Shown: piece by piece, positions 41,747 to 53,800 of the stretch
How the letters are laid out: every line of letters begins with the position of its first letter
Numbering within the stretch: the first letter of the stretch is position 1
From: Choricystis sp. odSpoLacu1
Lineage: Eukaryota; Chlorophyta; Trebouxiophyceae
Assembly (NCBI GenBank): GCA_958009055.1
Contig: OY253664.1
Coordinates: forward strand, 310,001-374,000
Direction: 5' to 3'
DNA: 64,000 bases
Notes under the pieces: model-generated
What the model was told of the DNA's origin: nothing
The model's database searches: none
What the model saw: the letters and a program-made list of their open reading frames with translations, nothing else
Program-made: the position numbers and the translations under genes

Positions 41747-42755
41747 TCAAGTGCACCGCGCCGCCGCGTCGCCGCACGCCCGTCCCGGCAGCGCCAACCC
41801 GCCCACCCCCCTGAGTTCGGGCAGCCTGTCCGCCACCGCGACTCCGGACGCGGTGGCGGCGGAAGGGGAGGCGAGGGAGGCGTCGTGGCCTGCCCAGTAG
41901 ATGACCAGCCCCGATCCATAGCGGGACACATACCGTGCGTACTGGCCGGCCACGCGGCCCGCGTGCAGGGTCGCAGTGCCAAAGGCGGCCTTCGAATCGA
42001 TCCAGTGCACGATGGCGCCGCAGGGCAGGGAGGCGGGCACCGCGATGCGCGCGTCCGGGGTTGCCGCGAAGCCGCCCGCCCGCAGCCCATCCTCATGCCA
42101 GAACGGGATGCCGGCCGCCGCCAGCTTGGCGCACAGCAGGGCTTCAGCCTCCAGGCCGGCCACATGGCGCACCGCGTCGGCGCGGGGGGAGGTGAGGGTG
42201 TCGGCGGCGACGACGGCCGCGGCGGCGGACGCAGCGGCCGCAGCCACCGCCGGCGGCACCGCCCCCGCCAGCCGCCCCGCCAGAGACGACGGTGACCGCA
42301 GGGCGTCCGTGACACTCGTGCGGGGCACGTCAAAGGGGGGGCACTCGAGCAGGCGGCGCAGGAAGAGGGCGGGGGGGACGCGCGCGCGCGTGGCGGCCGA
42401 GAACAACGCGCCCTCGGTGGCCCCCGCTGCCACCCACTCTGCCGCGGCAGCGGGAGCTCTCCTCCGCAGGCGGGCGTGGGGGGTGGCGGCCGCCAGCTGG
42501 GCGGCGTGCGCGTGTATCGAGGCGGCGGCGTCGAAAGAGAGACTGTTTGGGGGGGGGGGGGGGAAGTTGGTTGAAAACACGACAAAACTTCCTCACCCTC
42601 GCGGGCAGACCCACCTTTGTCATTCACACTCACCCGTGCCTCGCCGCCACGCGCTCCAGGTGGGGCACCGCGCCGTCGGCGGGAGTCACGTCGGCCTCCG
42701 CCGCCGCGACGGCGGACGCGGGCACGGCGCTGGAAGCGGGTGGAGGAGGAAGCAT
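41747..42755 (-). CDS. CDIN1: CDIN1 (C15orf41) family nuclease
   Basis: CDIN1 is a PD-(D/E)XK-type nuclease family protein; the human protein binds codanin-1 and is mutated in congenital dyserythropoietic anaemia. Exon 1 is 42755-42634 and exon 2 is 42542-41747, giving 305 residues. The catalytic block is clear: IPFWHEDGL, ATPDARIAVP (the TPD Asp), AIVHWIDSKAAFG (the Asp-x-Lys), then QYARYVSRYGSGLVIYWAG. In animals the last element reads WIESKASFG and RFGPGLVIYW. The N-terminal helical part has ALFLRRLLECPPFDVPR. Intron 1 is notable: its polypyrimidine tract is a pure C15 run just before the acceptor. A CDIN1 gene in a green alga shows the family is not tied to erythropoiesis. Confidence 0.88.
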
Positions 42756-42956
42756 GCGTGTGTGTGTGGGAAGGAGCGCGCACACGCGCAAGCGACGGCC
42801 CCGCGGGGGGCGGGCGTGACGAAACAAAACGACGAAGAAATGTGGCTACAGACAATCGACCGAATTTTGCTCTGTTTTTTCGTGCTCCGCCCGCCGCGCA
42901 ACGGCGACACACTGGGACAAAACGGGACGCCCCAGCCACTACACACTCAAACTCCG

Positions 42957-44365
42957 ATGTCCTACCACGTCCCCCTCACCGACCACCACGTCCTGGCGGT
43001 GGACGCCTGGTCCCACCCCCCCACGCGCGGGGTCCGCCCCGCCCGGTCCGTGGCCGCCCACTTCCTGACCCACGCGCACGGCGACCACATGGCCGGCCTG
43101 GGGGACGCGTGGGCGGGGGCGGCGGGGGAGGAGACGCCTGTGTATTGTTCTCCGGTCACTGCTGCGGTCGTGTCCGCCCGTTTCCCTGCCCTCGGCCGAC
43201 GCTGTGTGCCCGTGGGGCCGGGCGGCCGGGTGGAGGTGCAAATAGCGGGTGACACGGTGGCCACCGTGGACGCGGTGGACGCGGGGCACTGCGCGGTGAG
43301 TGGTGTGTGGGTTGGGGAAGGAGAAAAAAAAAGGTCGGCGTTTCAGAGAAACAAAAAAGCCAACCACTTTCCTCCACCAGGGCTCCCTCATGCTGCTCAT
43401 CCGGGCGCCCGCCTGCGGCACCGTGCTGCACACAGGCGACTGTCGCATTGAGGCGGGAGACTTGCCCAGGCTGCTGGCGGCCGTGGCGGCGGCGGGAGCG
43501 CGCGGCGACGGCGGCGCGCCTCCGCCGCCGCTGCGCGGACGCTCCCGCGGCCCCCGCCCCCCGCCCATCGACATCCTGCTGTTGGACAACACGCTTTGCC
43601 ACCCGACCATTCGGTTCCCCCCGCGTGCTGACGTGGCACGTGCCGCCGTTGAGGCAGCGACGTCTCGCCTGTTCTCCTCCATCGGCGTCGTCGTAGACGC
43701 CATCGGCAAGGAGGAGCTGTTGGCGTGTCTAGCCACCGCCCTGGGCGTGCCCTGTGTCGTGGGGGACGAGCGGGCTGCGGCGGCCACGGCGGCCGGGTTG
43801 CCGGGTCATCTATTCGACACGCGCCCGCGCCGCGACACCGACCCAAGCCCCCGCCTGACCGTCGTGTCGCGCAGGCTGCTGGCCCCGTTTGCGGAGGCGG
43901 CCGCCGAAGCGGCCACACGGGACGCGCCGGCCCTGCTGCTGGTGCCGAGTGGGTTGGGGTCTCTGCGGCCGGGGTGGTGGCGCGGCGCGCTCGGCCGCGA
44001 CGCGCCCGCCGCCGCGGTGGCCGCGGGCTCGCTGGTCGCGGTGGAGCTGCCATACTCACTGCATGGCGGGTTTGATGAGACGGTGGCGCTGGTGGCGGCG
44101 CTGCGGCCGCGGTGGGTGCAGGTGAGTGAAAGTGAAAGGGGGGGGGAGGTGTCCCCGTTTTTCACACTCTCACACGCACACACACACACAATACCAATCC
44201 ACGCTTTTCCTCTCTCCACAGGGCCTCACCCGGTCGCGGTCCACCGACGCGGCGGGCACAGAACCCGCTGACCACCTTCCCGCCGCTCTGACCGCGGCCG
44301 GGGCGCCGGTGCCACAGTTTGCGCAGGCGGGGGAGGGTGGTAGGGGCGGGGTGGGCCCGTTTTGA
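42957..44365 (+). CDS. SNM1/DCLRE1-type metallo-beta-lactamase/beta-CASP nuclease
   Basis: SNM1 family enzymes are 5' exonucleases for interstrand cross-link repair and telomere protection. Exons 42957-43295, 43381-44121 and 44222-44365 join in phase 0, giving 407 residues. The metal motif is FLTHAHGDHMAGL, and the downstream Asp lies in VLHTGDCRIE. The beta-CASP part has ILLLDNTLCHPTIRFPPR, the counterpart of the DTTYCNPxYxFP element of DCLRE1 proteins, and ELPYSLHGGFDETVALVAALRPRWVQ, where the usual PYSEHSS is changed. The size and lack of a long tail fit Apollo (DCLRE1B) better than Artemis, but I cannot settle the subtype. Divergent from CDIN1, 201 bases apart, so two nucleases share a promoter region. 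Confidence 0.85.
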
Positions 44366-44508
44366 AGCTGTGCTTTGCTTTCGGCGTGTGTCTAGTCCTC
44401 TCGCGGTCGTGTGGGTAGAAAAACGAAACAACTGAAAAACAAAATAACAAATCGACGCGAAAAAAAAAGAGTCTCTCCCACACACACACAAACACACACA
44501 CACACATC

Positions 44509-45962
44509 ATGGACCGTCTACAACGCCTCTTCCAGCAGGCGGGCGGTGGCGGGGGCGCCCCCCCGGGAGCGGACACGCCTCAGGTCGACACCGCGGAGCA
44601 GGTGCACGTGTCCTCGCTGGCGCTGCTCAAGATGCTGAAGCACGGTGAGAGAAAGGGGTGGATGGAAAGCACGCGACGCGTGGGGAGCGTGTGAAAGAGG
44701 AGGGGAGGCGGGCGCGCGACAGGGGCGCGAAAAGGGGGGCATTGGCGCGCGCATCGCCCAGTCGCACTGTCCCCCCGGGCCGAAACTCTGGCCTTTCTCC
44801 CGGGCTCTGGCTTCCCGCTTGCGTCTTGCGCGACCCAGGCGCGGTGCCTTGCATCGCCGGGCGCAGAGTCGCGTGTCGTGGGGAGAGAAGGGAAGCCGCG
44901 TTTCGCGTTGCTGCGCGGTTGGTCGATCGGCGCAGCGGGGCGATACACACGCCCGCCACGACGCCCCCCCAACGCGAGAGACATCGCCAACTGAAATAGG
45001 GCGCCACGAAAAAACCGCAGAAGGTGCCTCCTCACTCACAAAAAAAAACTCTTTTTTCCCCTTTTTTCAGGCCGCGCCGGCGTCCCCATGGAAGTGATGG
45101 GCCTCATGCTCGGCGACTTTGTGGACGACTACACGGTGCGCGTGGTGGACGTGTTCGCCATGCCCCAGGTGAATTTTGGTTGGGGTGTCGGGGGTGGTGG
45201 TGGGGCGCTCGCTTTTTTAGTTCGCCTCTGACCCTAACCCACCGAAACCCTAACCAGTCCGGCACCGGCGTGTCCGTGGAAGCCGTGGACCCCGTCTTTC
45301 AAACCAAGATGCTGGACATGCTGAGACAGGTGGGGAGGCCCGAGATGGTGGTCGGGTGGTACCACTCCCACCCCGGCTTTGGCTGCTGGCTCTCCGGCGT
45401 CGATATCAACACCCAGCAATCGTTTGAAGCGTTGAACGCGCGTGCCGTGTCCATCGTCGTCGACCCCATTCAGTCGGTGCGCGGGAAAGTGGTGTTGGAC
45501 GCGTTCCGCCTGATCAACCCTCAAACGATGATGCTCGGCCAGGAGCCGCGCCAGGTCACGTCCAACGTGGGCCATCTGGCCAAGCCCAGCATTCAGGCGT
45601 TGATCCATGGACTCAACCGGCACTACTACTCGATCGCCGCGTCGTACCGCAAAAACGCGGGGGAGGAGGCCGCCCTCGGCGCGCTGCGGCGGCGCGGGTG
45701 GGCGGCGGGCCTCACTCTGCGCGACTTTTCCGCTCTGACGGACGCCAACGAAGCCACTTTAACCACCGTCTCCGACCTGGCCTCCACCTACGCCAAAGTG
45801 GTGGCGGAGGAGGGGGAGACGGCCCCCGGGTCTGCCGCGCGTGAAGTCGCCAAAGCGGGGCGGTCGGACGCGAGGCGTCGGCTGGGGGAGGCGGCGGGGA
45901 CGCTGATGGCGGACAATGTGGCGCAGGCGTGCACGGCGGTGGTGGCGACGCTGGCGTTCTGA
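44509..45962 (+). CDS. RPN11: 26S proteasome lid subunit RPN11 (PSMD14), deubiquitinase
   Basis: RPN11 removes ubiquitin chains from proteasome substrates. Exons 44509-44644, 45071-45168 and 45258-45962 are in phase, giving 312 residues. The JAMM zinc site is intact in [19 protein letters not shown]. The N-terminus [10 protein letters not shown] is typical, and [41 protein letters not shown] is almost invariant in the family. Intron 1 is 426 bases, the longest seen here, with no recognisable RNA or gene in it. Intron 2 has two CCCTAA units, one inside AAACCCTAA, just before its acceptor. A CA-rich stretch precedes the ATG. H2A.Z follows on the same strand. Confidence 0.97.
44645..45070 (+). 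other. long intron 1 of RPN11
   Basis: Intron of 426 bases with GTGAGA donor and TTTTTTCAG acceptor. It is GC-rich and shows no open frame with protein content. I looked for tRNA or box C/D-like elements and saw none that I could support. Confidence 0.7.
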
Positions 45963-46225
45963 GAGAGGTGAGGAGAGGGGAGGTGTCTGCTTTTTTTTCA
46001 TCTTGTGCAAAAAACATCCGACAACGCCAGCGCTTTCTGGCCTCTGCTTCAGATAAAAATGTGTGCGCAGGGAAGTGGAGGGATGCATGGTGAGTGTCAT
46101 GGCGTCGATGTGTGTGCGGGCGTCGGGTCTCGGAAACAGAGAACAGACGAAACGAAGAAACTCATCACTCTGCTCGCTACTTTTCTTCAAGCCTTCCAAC
46201 CCCCCAAAAAAACTCATCTCACCAA

Positions 46226-47536
46226 ATGTCTGGCAAAGGAGCTAAAGGCCTCTCCGGCAAAGGCGCCAAGGTACGTCCGCTACTCGCTAGAGCGTGCGCC
46301 ACCGCCGCTCGCCGCACGGCGGCGGCGACGGGGGCGGGGGCGGGGGGCGCCGAAAATTGAAGTCAAATTAATTTCACAAAAAAACCACCCCCAGGGAACG
46401 ATCGGCGGCGCCGGCAAGGGCGCCGGTGACGCCAAGCGCCGCCCCCTGAGCCGCAGTGGTAAGTAGTGGGGTCGGAGGGCGCGCCCGCGCGGCGGGAGGG
46501 GTCGTGGCAACGGCGGCGGGAGCCCAAAAAACACCGCGCCACGCGCCGCGCCGCAATCGCGCCGCGCCGCCCGCCCTGCCGCCGCCTCCCGCCCCGCGCG
46601 ACACGATTCCACCCCGCTGGCGGGATGGCAGAGACTGTCCCCTGCGCCTCGGTGGAGTCGTTTGGTGTGCGCGCCCCTCTGCGTCGCGCGCACGCCCCCC
46701 GGGGACGACGTTGCTCACGCCACCGAACCCCCTTTTCCCTTTTCCTTCAGCCCGCGCCGGCCTGCAGTTCCCCGTCGGCCGCTGCCACCGCCTGCTCAAG
46801 GTGAGGGAGGCTTGTGGCGTGTCGTGAGAGGGTTGGAGGAAGGAACGGGGCACCGCAAGGCGCGCGGAGGGCGTGCAATGGCGGGTCTCTGAAAACCAAC
46901 GCGGCGCCCCCCCTCTTTCCTCACAGGGCCGCGTGACCGCCAACGGCCGCGTCGGCGCCACCGCCGCCGTGTACACGGCCGCCATCCTGGGTGAGTCGAG
47001 TGGTGGAGAGAGAAGGAACGCTGGTGCGCGCGCGGGGGCGGCGGTCCCCTCGCCACATGCCATTTTCGAAACGTGCCTCGGCCCGCGCGCACGCGCTGTG
47101 CTGACGCGTGCGGACGGCCGCCTTACCCCCCGCCCGCCCACTGGGCGGGCGCGCAGTGGTTCACGCCGGCGTTCGAGGGAGGAAGGGAGGGCGCGCGGTG
47201 GCGGACGGGGGGAGGAGGGGTGGGAGGGGCGGAGACACGCGCGCGCGCGACATCGAACCGAAGAAAAAAAACGAGGCACGAAACGAAAAAAAAACTCACG
47301 CCTCCACCACCACCACCCCACTCCCACACACAGAGTACCTCACCGCCGAGGTCCTGGAGCTGGCCGGCAACGCGTCCAAGGACCTCAAGGTCAAGCGCAT
47401 CACGCCCCGCCACCTGCAGCTCGCCATCCGTGGTGATGAGGAGCTCGACACCCTGATCAAGGCCACGATCGCGGGCGGTGGCGTCATCCCCCACATCCAC
47501 AAGTCTCTCATCAACAAGGGTGGCAAGAAAGAGTGA
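46226..47536 (+). CDS. H2A.Z: histone variant H2A.Z
   Basis: H2A.Z replaces H2A in nucleosomes at promoters. Five exons, 46226-46270, 46395-46458, 46751-46800, 46927-46990 and 47334-47536, give 141 residues. The variant is identified by [41 protein letters not shown], and the H2A.Z-specific [22 protein letters not shown] and [18 protein letters not shown]. The N-terminal tail is Gly/Lys-rich ([14 protein letters not shown]) and longer than in animals. Being split by four introns and therefore polyadenylated fits a replication-independent variant rather than a clustered replication histone. Intron 4 (343 bases) contains an A-tract element (47253-47274) nearly identical to one in the SEC3 promoter region. 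Confidence 0.97.
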
Positions 47537-48215
47537 AGAGTGGAGATGGACTGAACACAAAAAAACGTGCGTGGGTTTTGGGGAGGCAAGCCTGTGTTTG
47601 TCCCCCCTGCCCACCCTGTCCCGTTTGTCCTCTGGCGCGCGCGCACACGTGCACGCACTTCCACCCTCTTTTTCATTCCAACCCAAAAATCTACACCTCG
47701 CACTGCACTGACCACCAAACCAAAAAAACATACAAAAAAAGCTGTGTGAACTTCCCCCCTCCCCCTCACAACAAGACACCCCACACCCCCCTTTTCAAAA
47801 AAAACGGTGTCGAGGCGGCGCGGCGGGGTCGCGGGCTGTTTGGAGGGTGGGGCTCGCCCCCCCTTTTCAGAGACCGCACCCCCAAAACCCACCTCCCTTT
47901 TTTTCTTTTCATTTTGCATTCCCGGACGCCACGGCCCACACCTCCCCGCGCGCGCGTGTGTGTGTTTGCGTGTGCCTTCTGATGGGGGCCACGCAAGGCC
48001 CGTGCGCGTGTGGGGGGCGTGTGTGGCCGTGACAAACAGGCGCGGGGAGGCGAGAGAAAAAAGCAACACACTTTTTCTACCACCCCCTCTGCACCCACCC
48101 CACCAAACCACTTCAACAAAACAATGACCCAGGCGTGTGTAAAACTCTTTTTCCAAAGAACCAAAGGCAAGAGGGCTGTGTGGAGAGAGGCTACGTCACA
48201 CGTTTTTTTTTTTTT
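47537..48215. other. convergent intergenic region, H2A.Z / VPS51 3' flanks
   Basis: About 680 bases with no convincing gene. It is A-rich and C-rich on the plus strand with several A6-A8 runs (47696-47810) that may be part of a polyadenylation region, and ends with a T14 run 48203-48216 abutting the VPS51 stop codon. Confidence 0.6.
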
Positions 48216-50423
48216 TCACTGTGCTGCCCGCGCCAGCGCGCCCTCCGCCCCGACCCCCGGCACCAGCGCCCGCACCCGCCCCGCCACGTAGGCCGCGTCT
48301 CCCGCCACCGGAGCGCCCCGCGCGGCCGCTGCCTCCAGCTCGTCAGCTGCCGCGGCCGCGGCAGCAGCCACCAGCGCGGCGGTCGTGTGTGGCGGCGGCG
48401 GGGCGCTGCTGCCGCCCTCGTCCCCAGGCGGCAGCACGCCTCCCACCGCCGCTTTCAACGCTTCCAGTTCGTCCACCAGGGCAGCCGCCGCGGGGGAGGG
48501 TGGCGGGCCTGTCGAAGGCGGCGCGGCCGCGACGGCGGCGGCAGCCGCGACCGCGCGCGCGCGCGCGCCGCGGCGACCGCCGCGCCGCACGCCGCGGACG
48601 CCGCACGCCGCAGCCGGGTGGCGGCCGCCGCCGCATCGAAAGGGGGGGGAGGAGAGAAGAGGTCGGCCGCTGCGGCCGCTGCTGCGGGGGCGGACGCCGA
48701 GGCGGCCCAGGCGGCCAGAGCGGAGGACGCCAGCGCGGCGCGCGGCAGCGGCGGCGGCGACGGGGTGTCGACCGTCGCCGCCGCCTCCACCCCCGCCGCC
48801 AACCTGTCAAACAGGTCGCGCAGCGCGATGCCCACGCCGCCTGCTAGTGCATCCGCGTGGGTGGAGAGGCCGGGGACGGCGTCCAGGTAGCGGGAGAGGG
48901 AGGTGAGGGAAGAGCGCGTGCCGACGTCCAACGACGACGCGGCCGACGCCAAAACAGACGCGAGCGGCTCACCGTCCTCCCCACCATCCGCGGCTGCCAC
49001 CGCCGCCAGGGCTCTGTCTGCCAAAGCTGCCGCCACGCCGCCCGCGTGGGCGGCGGCGACGCGGGTCGCCAGCTCGGCGGCGCGGTCGGCGAGGCCGGAG
49101 GACGCGCCGCCCGCCGCGCCGTCGGCGGCCGCCGCGTCTGCGGCCGCGGTCGCCAGGGCGGCCGCCACCCGGCGCACGCCCCAGTCGGGGGTGGTGTCGT
49201 CGGATGGTGTGGAGGGTGGAGCCGCCGCAGTTTCGGCCGCTGCCGCCACAGCGGACGCGGCCAGCACATGGTGAAGCACAGAAAAGTGAGACGCGGCCGC
49301 CGCGCGCGCGCGCGCCGCGCCCACGCGCCGCCCGCCCCCGCGTCCGCGCAGGAGGCAGCGCCAGCCGCCAGGGAGGCATAAAACCGGGCGTCCACGTCCG
49401 CCACAAAGGCGGCGGGCGCGGACAGGGAGGCGGCGGGCGCCCAGCCGGCGGGGAGGGGGGACGCGGACACGAGCGCGTCTGCCGCGGCCTCCCCCTCGCG
49501 CAGCGCGTCCGCGACGCCCGAGGCCGCGGCGGCCACCACAGAGTCCAAGATGCCGTCTGTGGACGCTCCCAGCGCGGCACACAACGCGGCCGCGGCCGCG
49601 GGCGGGCGGTGGGCTGGGTCCCCCGGCGAGGCCGCCGCGACGGCAGCAGCCGCGTCCGCGGCAGCCGCCCGCGCGTCCGCCACGGCGGCCGCCGTGCCGG
49701 GCGCCTCCGCCAGCGCGTCCAGCAGGAGGGTCGCGGCTGCGTAGGCAGCCGCGGCGGCGTCCACGTCGCCCCGCGCGGTCGCGGCACGCACACACGCTGC
49801 CACCCTGGGCAACCGCGCCACCGCGTCCGCCAGCCGGCGCACCCGGTGCAGCGTGTCCACCGCGTCCGCCGCGGACGCCAGCCTGTCGTTGACGGCGGCG
49901 GAGGACGAGGCGGCGGCGGCTAGGGCGGCTGCCGCAGACGCGGCCGCAGGATCAGCGGCCTGCACATCCGCCCGCAGGGAGCGGATGGTGTCGGCGGCCG
50001 CGATGAAGCGGGCATAGTTTTCGTGGACGAGGGCCTGCATCTCGGAGTCGAGGGACTGTGTTTGGGGGGAGGGAGGGTTGAGCAAAAGAACATCCCACCA
50101 CCATTCCCCTTTTCTTTTGCATCCCTCCCCACACAAACACACACACTAACCTTGACCTCCGCCGTCAGCGACGCGTGCACGCTCAACAGGCCGGCGAGGC
50201 GGGTGGAGGCCAGCAGGCGCGCGACGTGTGCCTCTGCGTCAAACCCCTCCCCATCCGGCGTGGCGGTCGACGCCGCCGCAGCCGCCGCTGAAGATGCCCA
50301 CGTGGGCGGCGCCCCGTCCTGAGGGCCAGCGGTGTCACCGTCGCCGTCGTAGTAGGAGGAGAGGAGGGACGCGACGCGGCGTGCGCGTGCGTCGGCGGAC
50401 GGGGGGGGCGCGGGCTGCTGCAT
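48216..50423 (-). CDS. VPS51: VPS51, GARP/EARP tethering complex subunit, frame shifts
   Basis: VPS51 links the GARP complex to SNAREs for endosome-to-Golgi traffic. Exon 1 is 50423-50151 and exon 2 starts at 50055, in phase 0. The diagnostic region crosses the junction: FDAEAHVARLLASTRLAGLL, SVHASLTAEVK, SLDSEMQALVHENYARFIAAADTIRSLRADV, the conserved VPS51/COG-like N-terminal coiled coil. The remainder is extremely Ala-rich and helical with weak family identity. Reading has to move frame at the GC-dinucleotide run near 49290-49320 and again near 48553-48570 to reach the final segment, which ends at TGA 48216. The stop is embedded in a T14 run. Confidence 0.78.
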
Positions 50424-50879
50424 CCCGGGAGGAAAGGAGAGGGGCTGATGGCAGAGTGGATGTGAGAGCAGCCACGCGGGTGGAAGGAAGGGGAGAGGGC
50501 GCGCCCCGCGGGCGGTCCGTTTTGTTTTTTTGTGTTCTGATGGCGCACACCGATGGTTGAGCCAGGTTAAGAAAAAGAAGAAAAAAAAAAAAACTGCCCA
50601 AGTTGATACGACACCACCACCACCCGCTGGGCGTGCTGTCCTGCATTCCCTTGCCGTCGTGGGCGTGCTCGTGTTGCAAGAAATGGATTGAAACGTGAAA
50701 GAAAGAAAGAGGCCCGCGCGCTTTCTCTCTCGTGCCTCGCTTTCCCACCCTCTGCTCCCATAGACTCGCACACACCAACACACACACACGCTCGCCACCC
50801 CGTGGTGCCGGTGTTCGCCCACTCCCACGTGGTGCTCCTCACCCCCTCTCCCGCCCCCCCCCCCCCCCCCCCCTGTGCC
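50424..50879. other. intergenic, beta-COP 3' flank and VPS51 5' flank
   Basis: 456 bases between two minus-strand genes. Near 50570-50593 a purine run with A13 lies upstream of VPS51. At 50856-50873 there is a C-only run just after the beta-COP stop. No gene is seen. Confidence 0.6.
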
Positions 50880-53800
50880 TCACGGCCCCTTTTGCTTCAG
50901 GATCAGCTTGTCCCCCAGCGACAGCGCGATGCCCTGCGTCTTGGACCGCACGCGCACGGAGCCACACAGCGGCGCCCCGCCCCCCGCCCCTTCCACGCAC
51001 ACGTTGACGAGGGCGTCCTCCCCGAACACGGAGCGGGCGTACAGGTTGGCACTCATGTAGCCACAGTCGCCCGCGCGCGCGGCGGCGGGGGTCAGCACGC
51101 GCATGTTGGTGACGGCGGCCACGTGGTCGACGTAGGCGGCGACGTCGGTGATGGCGGTGTTGATGGCGACCTGATGGGGGAAGGGGGAGGGGGGCAGAAA
51201 AAAACGTGAGTGGGGGTGGGTTCGCAGGTGTTTTGTTGTGTGTGTCGCCCCTTAACCCACACCACGCCACGCCCACCACGCCACCTCACCTTGTTCTCCC
51301 ACTCGAACTCGGCCCACATGCCCCTGAACGCGGCATCGCTCACGGAAGCGGGCGCGATGTAGTCCATGACGTCGACGTGGACGTCGTTGAGGACGACGAC
51401 TCCCGTGGCGTCGTCGCCACCGCCGCCACTGCTCGATCGATCGCCCGCCGGACGGTCAAACACGATCGACCCAAACACCGCCCCCGCCTCCGTGCTGGAC
51501 ACTTTGACGGTGGCCCGCACAGTGGACGTGGCGCCCGGGGCCAGGGCCAGGGGGCGGGGGCGTTCCGTGAGGCGGAGGTCTCCCATGGTGGCAAGCTCGA
51601 GTGACACGTTCGACAGCGTCGCCCGCGTGCGGTTGACCAGCGTCACGTCCAGCACGATGTCGTACTGGTGCACCGCGACCGCGGCTTCAGCGTAGACGGG
51701 GTCGCCAAGGCCGGTGAGTTGGACGACGCGGGTGGCGGCGGCGGCGGAGCCGCTTGCGCGGCCGGCCGCGGTGCCGCCGCCCGCGGCGGCTGAGGCGACG
51801 TCATCCTGGTCCCCGCCACCGCCGCCCACGACCCCGCCGCCGCCCTTACCTTCCAGCAGGGTGAACCCGATGGTGTCGTCCGGGGCTTGGGCGGCGGCGG
51901 CGGCGGTCGCGGCGGCGGTGGCGGCGGCCGCCGCGTCTTCAGCGGCGGCCTCCGCCGCGCGCGCACCGTCAAAGGCGGCCCGGCACCCCGCCAGCCAGGG
52001 GGTCAACGCCGCCGTGTCCCCCGCCGCGGCCGCCCCCAGGGCACGCGCGCACTCGGCGAGGCGGTCGGCCGCGTCCGCGTCCCCGCCGGGAGGCGCGGGC
52101 GGCGGCAGCGCGCCAGGGGAGGCCGCGCGCAGCAGGCTGGCTACACACAACACCGCCTCCGCGGCCGCCCGGTGCAGGACGGGCGTGCCCGCGGTGCCTG
52201 GAGTCGCCGCCAGGCGGGCCACCAGCTTGACCATGGCGGCGGCGGCGGCGGGACCAGCGAGCGCGTCGCCTGCGAGAACAAAGCGGCGCAGGTTGGGCAG
52301 GGCGGCGTCGGCGGCCGCAGCCGCAGCCGCGGCGCGGGACGGGGGGGCGTCGGGGGCGGACACCGCGGACTGGGTGGCGTAGGACCCGTCGGCCAGGACG
52401 CGGGGGCGGGCGGCGGCGGAGGGGGCGGGGGTGGGCGGCGCGTCGGCGGCGGCCGCGTCGGCGTCGCCGTCGCCACCGTCGCCCGAGGGCGCCTTCTTGT
52501 CTTCTTTGACGATGGGCAGAGGGCCAAGCGCGGCTTTGACGGTCTCCAGGGCGGCGGCGACATCACCCGGGGCGGAGCAAAACTCGCCCAGAGTCCACAG
52601 CGCAGCACACGCGGCGCGCGGCGCGCGGATGGACGAGAAACCCTCCAGCAGGCGGGCCAGCACCAGCGGCCGCAGCTCGGGCACGCTGGCCGCCATGTCC
52701 CGCACAAAACAGGCGACGTCGAGGGCGGTGGCGGCGGCGGCGGGGGGGAGGGGGGCGGCCGCGCCGCCCGCGCCCGGCGCGGCGCCACCATCAGAAAGGA
52801 AATCCATCAACAGGCCCACGACGCCCGGGGCGACGGAGGGAAACCGCACCGCCAGCTCGTGCACCGCAGCCACCAGGTCGGCCCGGTACTCGGCGTCCGC
52901 GTCAGCAGCGTCCGCCGCAGTGGCGCGGAGCACCTCTTTCTTGAGCAACGCCACTGCAGCATCCACCGACCGTGACGACACCACCCGCTTGGCCAGGGCC
53001 AGGGCGCGGGACCGGACGTCGCGGTCGGGAGACGACAGAGCGCGCAGGATGTCGGGGAGCATGTCTTCGAGGACGTCGGAGGCGCCGTCGTCGGCGAGGG
53101 CCGCGAGTCGATCCAAAACGATCAACCTCACGTTGTTGTCCGACGACCCCGCCACCAGCGCCGCCAGCGCGCCCGCCGCCGCGCGCAGGGCGGTGGGGGC
53201 GGACGACAGGGAGGCCAAGGTGCGGGCGGCGTCGTAGCGGGAGGCGGGGGAGGGGGAGGACAGGAGGGCGAGCACAGGGGAGAGGAGGGACGTCCGCGCA
53301 GTCGAGTCAGTCCTCACCGCGCTCCTCACATGCTCCAACGCTGCCAACTGCAGCCCCACCGGCCAGGAGGCGACACCCTCGCCCGCGGCCAGCAGGGCGG
53401 CCGTGGCGGACGCGGGGGCGTGTTCAGAGAGGAGGGCGAAGGCGGCGCGCCGCGTGGCGGCGTCTTGCTCGCCCTCAAACAGGTCTGCCACGGCCGCGGG
53501 CGCGTCCGCCAGCAGCAGCTCCCCGCGCGGCAGCCGGGCGACGGCGGCCAGGGCCAGCACCGCGTTGCGGCGGACGTAGGAGTGGCGGTGGTCGAGGCAG
53601 GCCAGCATGGAGGGTACGAGAGGTTCGATCAACTCTTCCTCGGACAGCCGGGCCAGCAGGCGCAGGGTGACGCCGCGAATGTACTCGTTGGGGTGCTGCA
53701 GATTGTTGCGCAGGTTTTGGCAGATGAGGATCTGTGGTGGATGGTGCGGTGGGTGGGTGGGAGGTCGAGAGAGTGAGCGGGGGGGGCTGCGTTTTTCCCC

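Noticed and set aside
44645..45070. Possible small RNA gene inside RPN11 intron 1
   Set aside because: No tRNA-like B box, paired box C/D or H/ACA pattern could be supported by eye.
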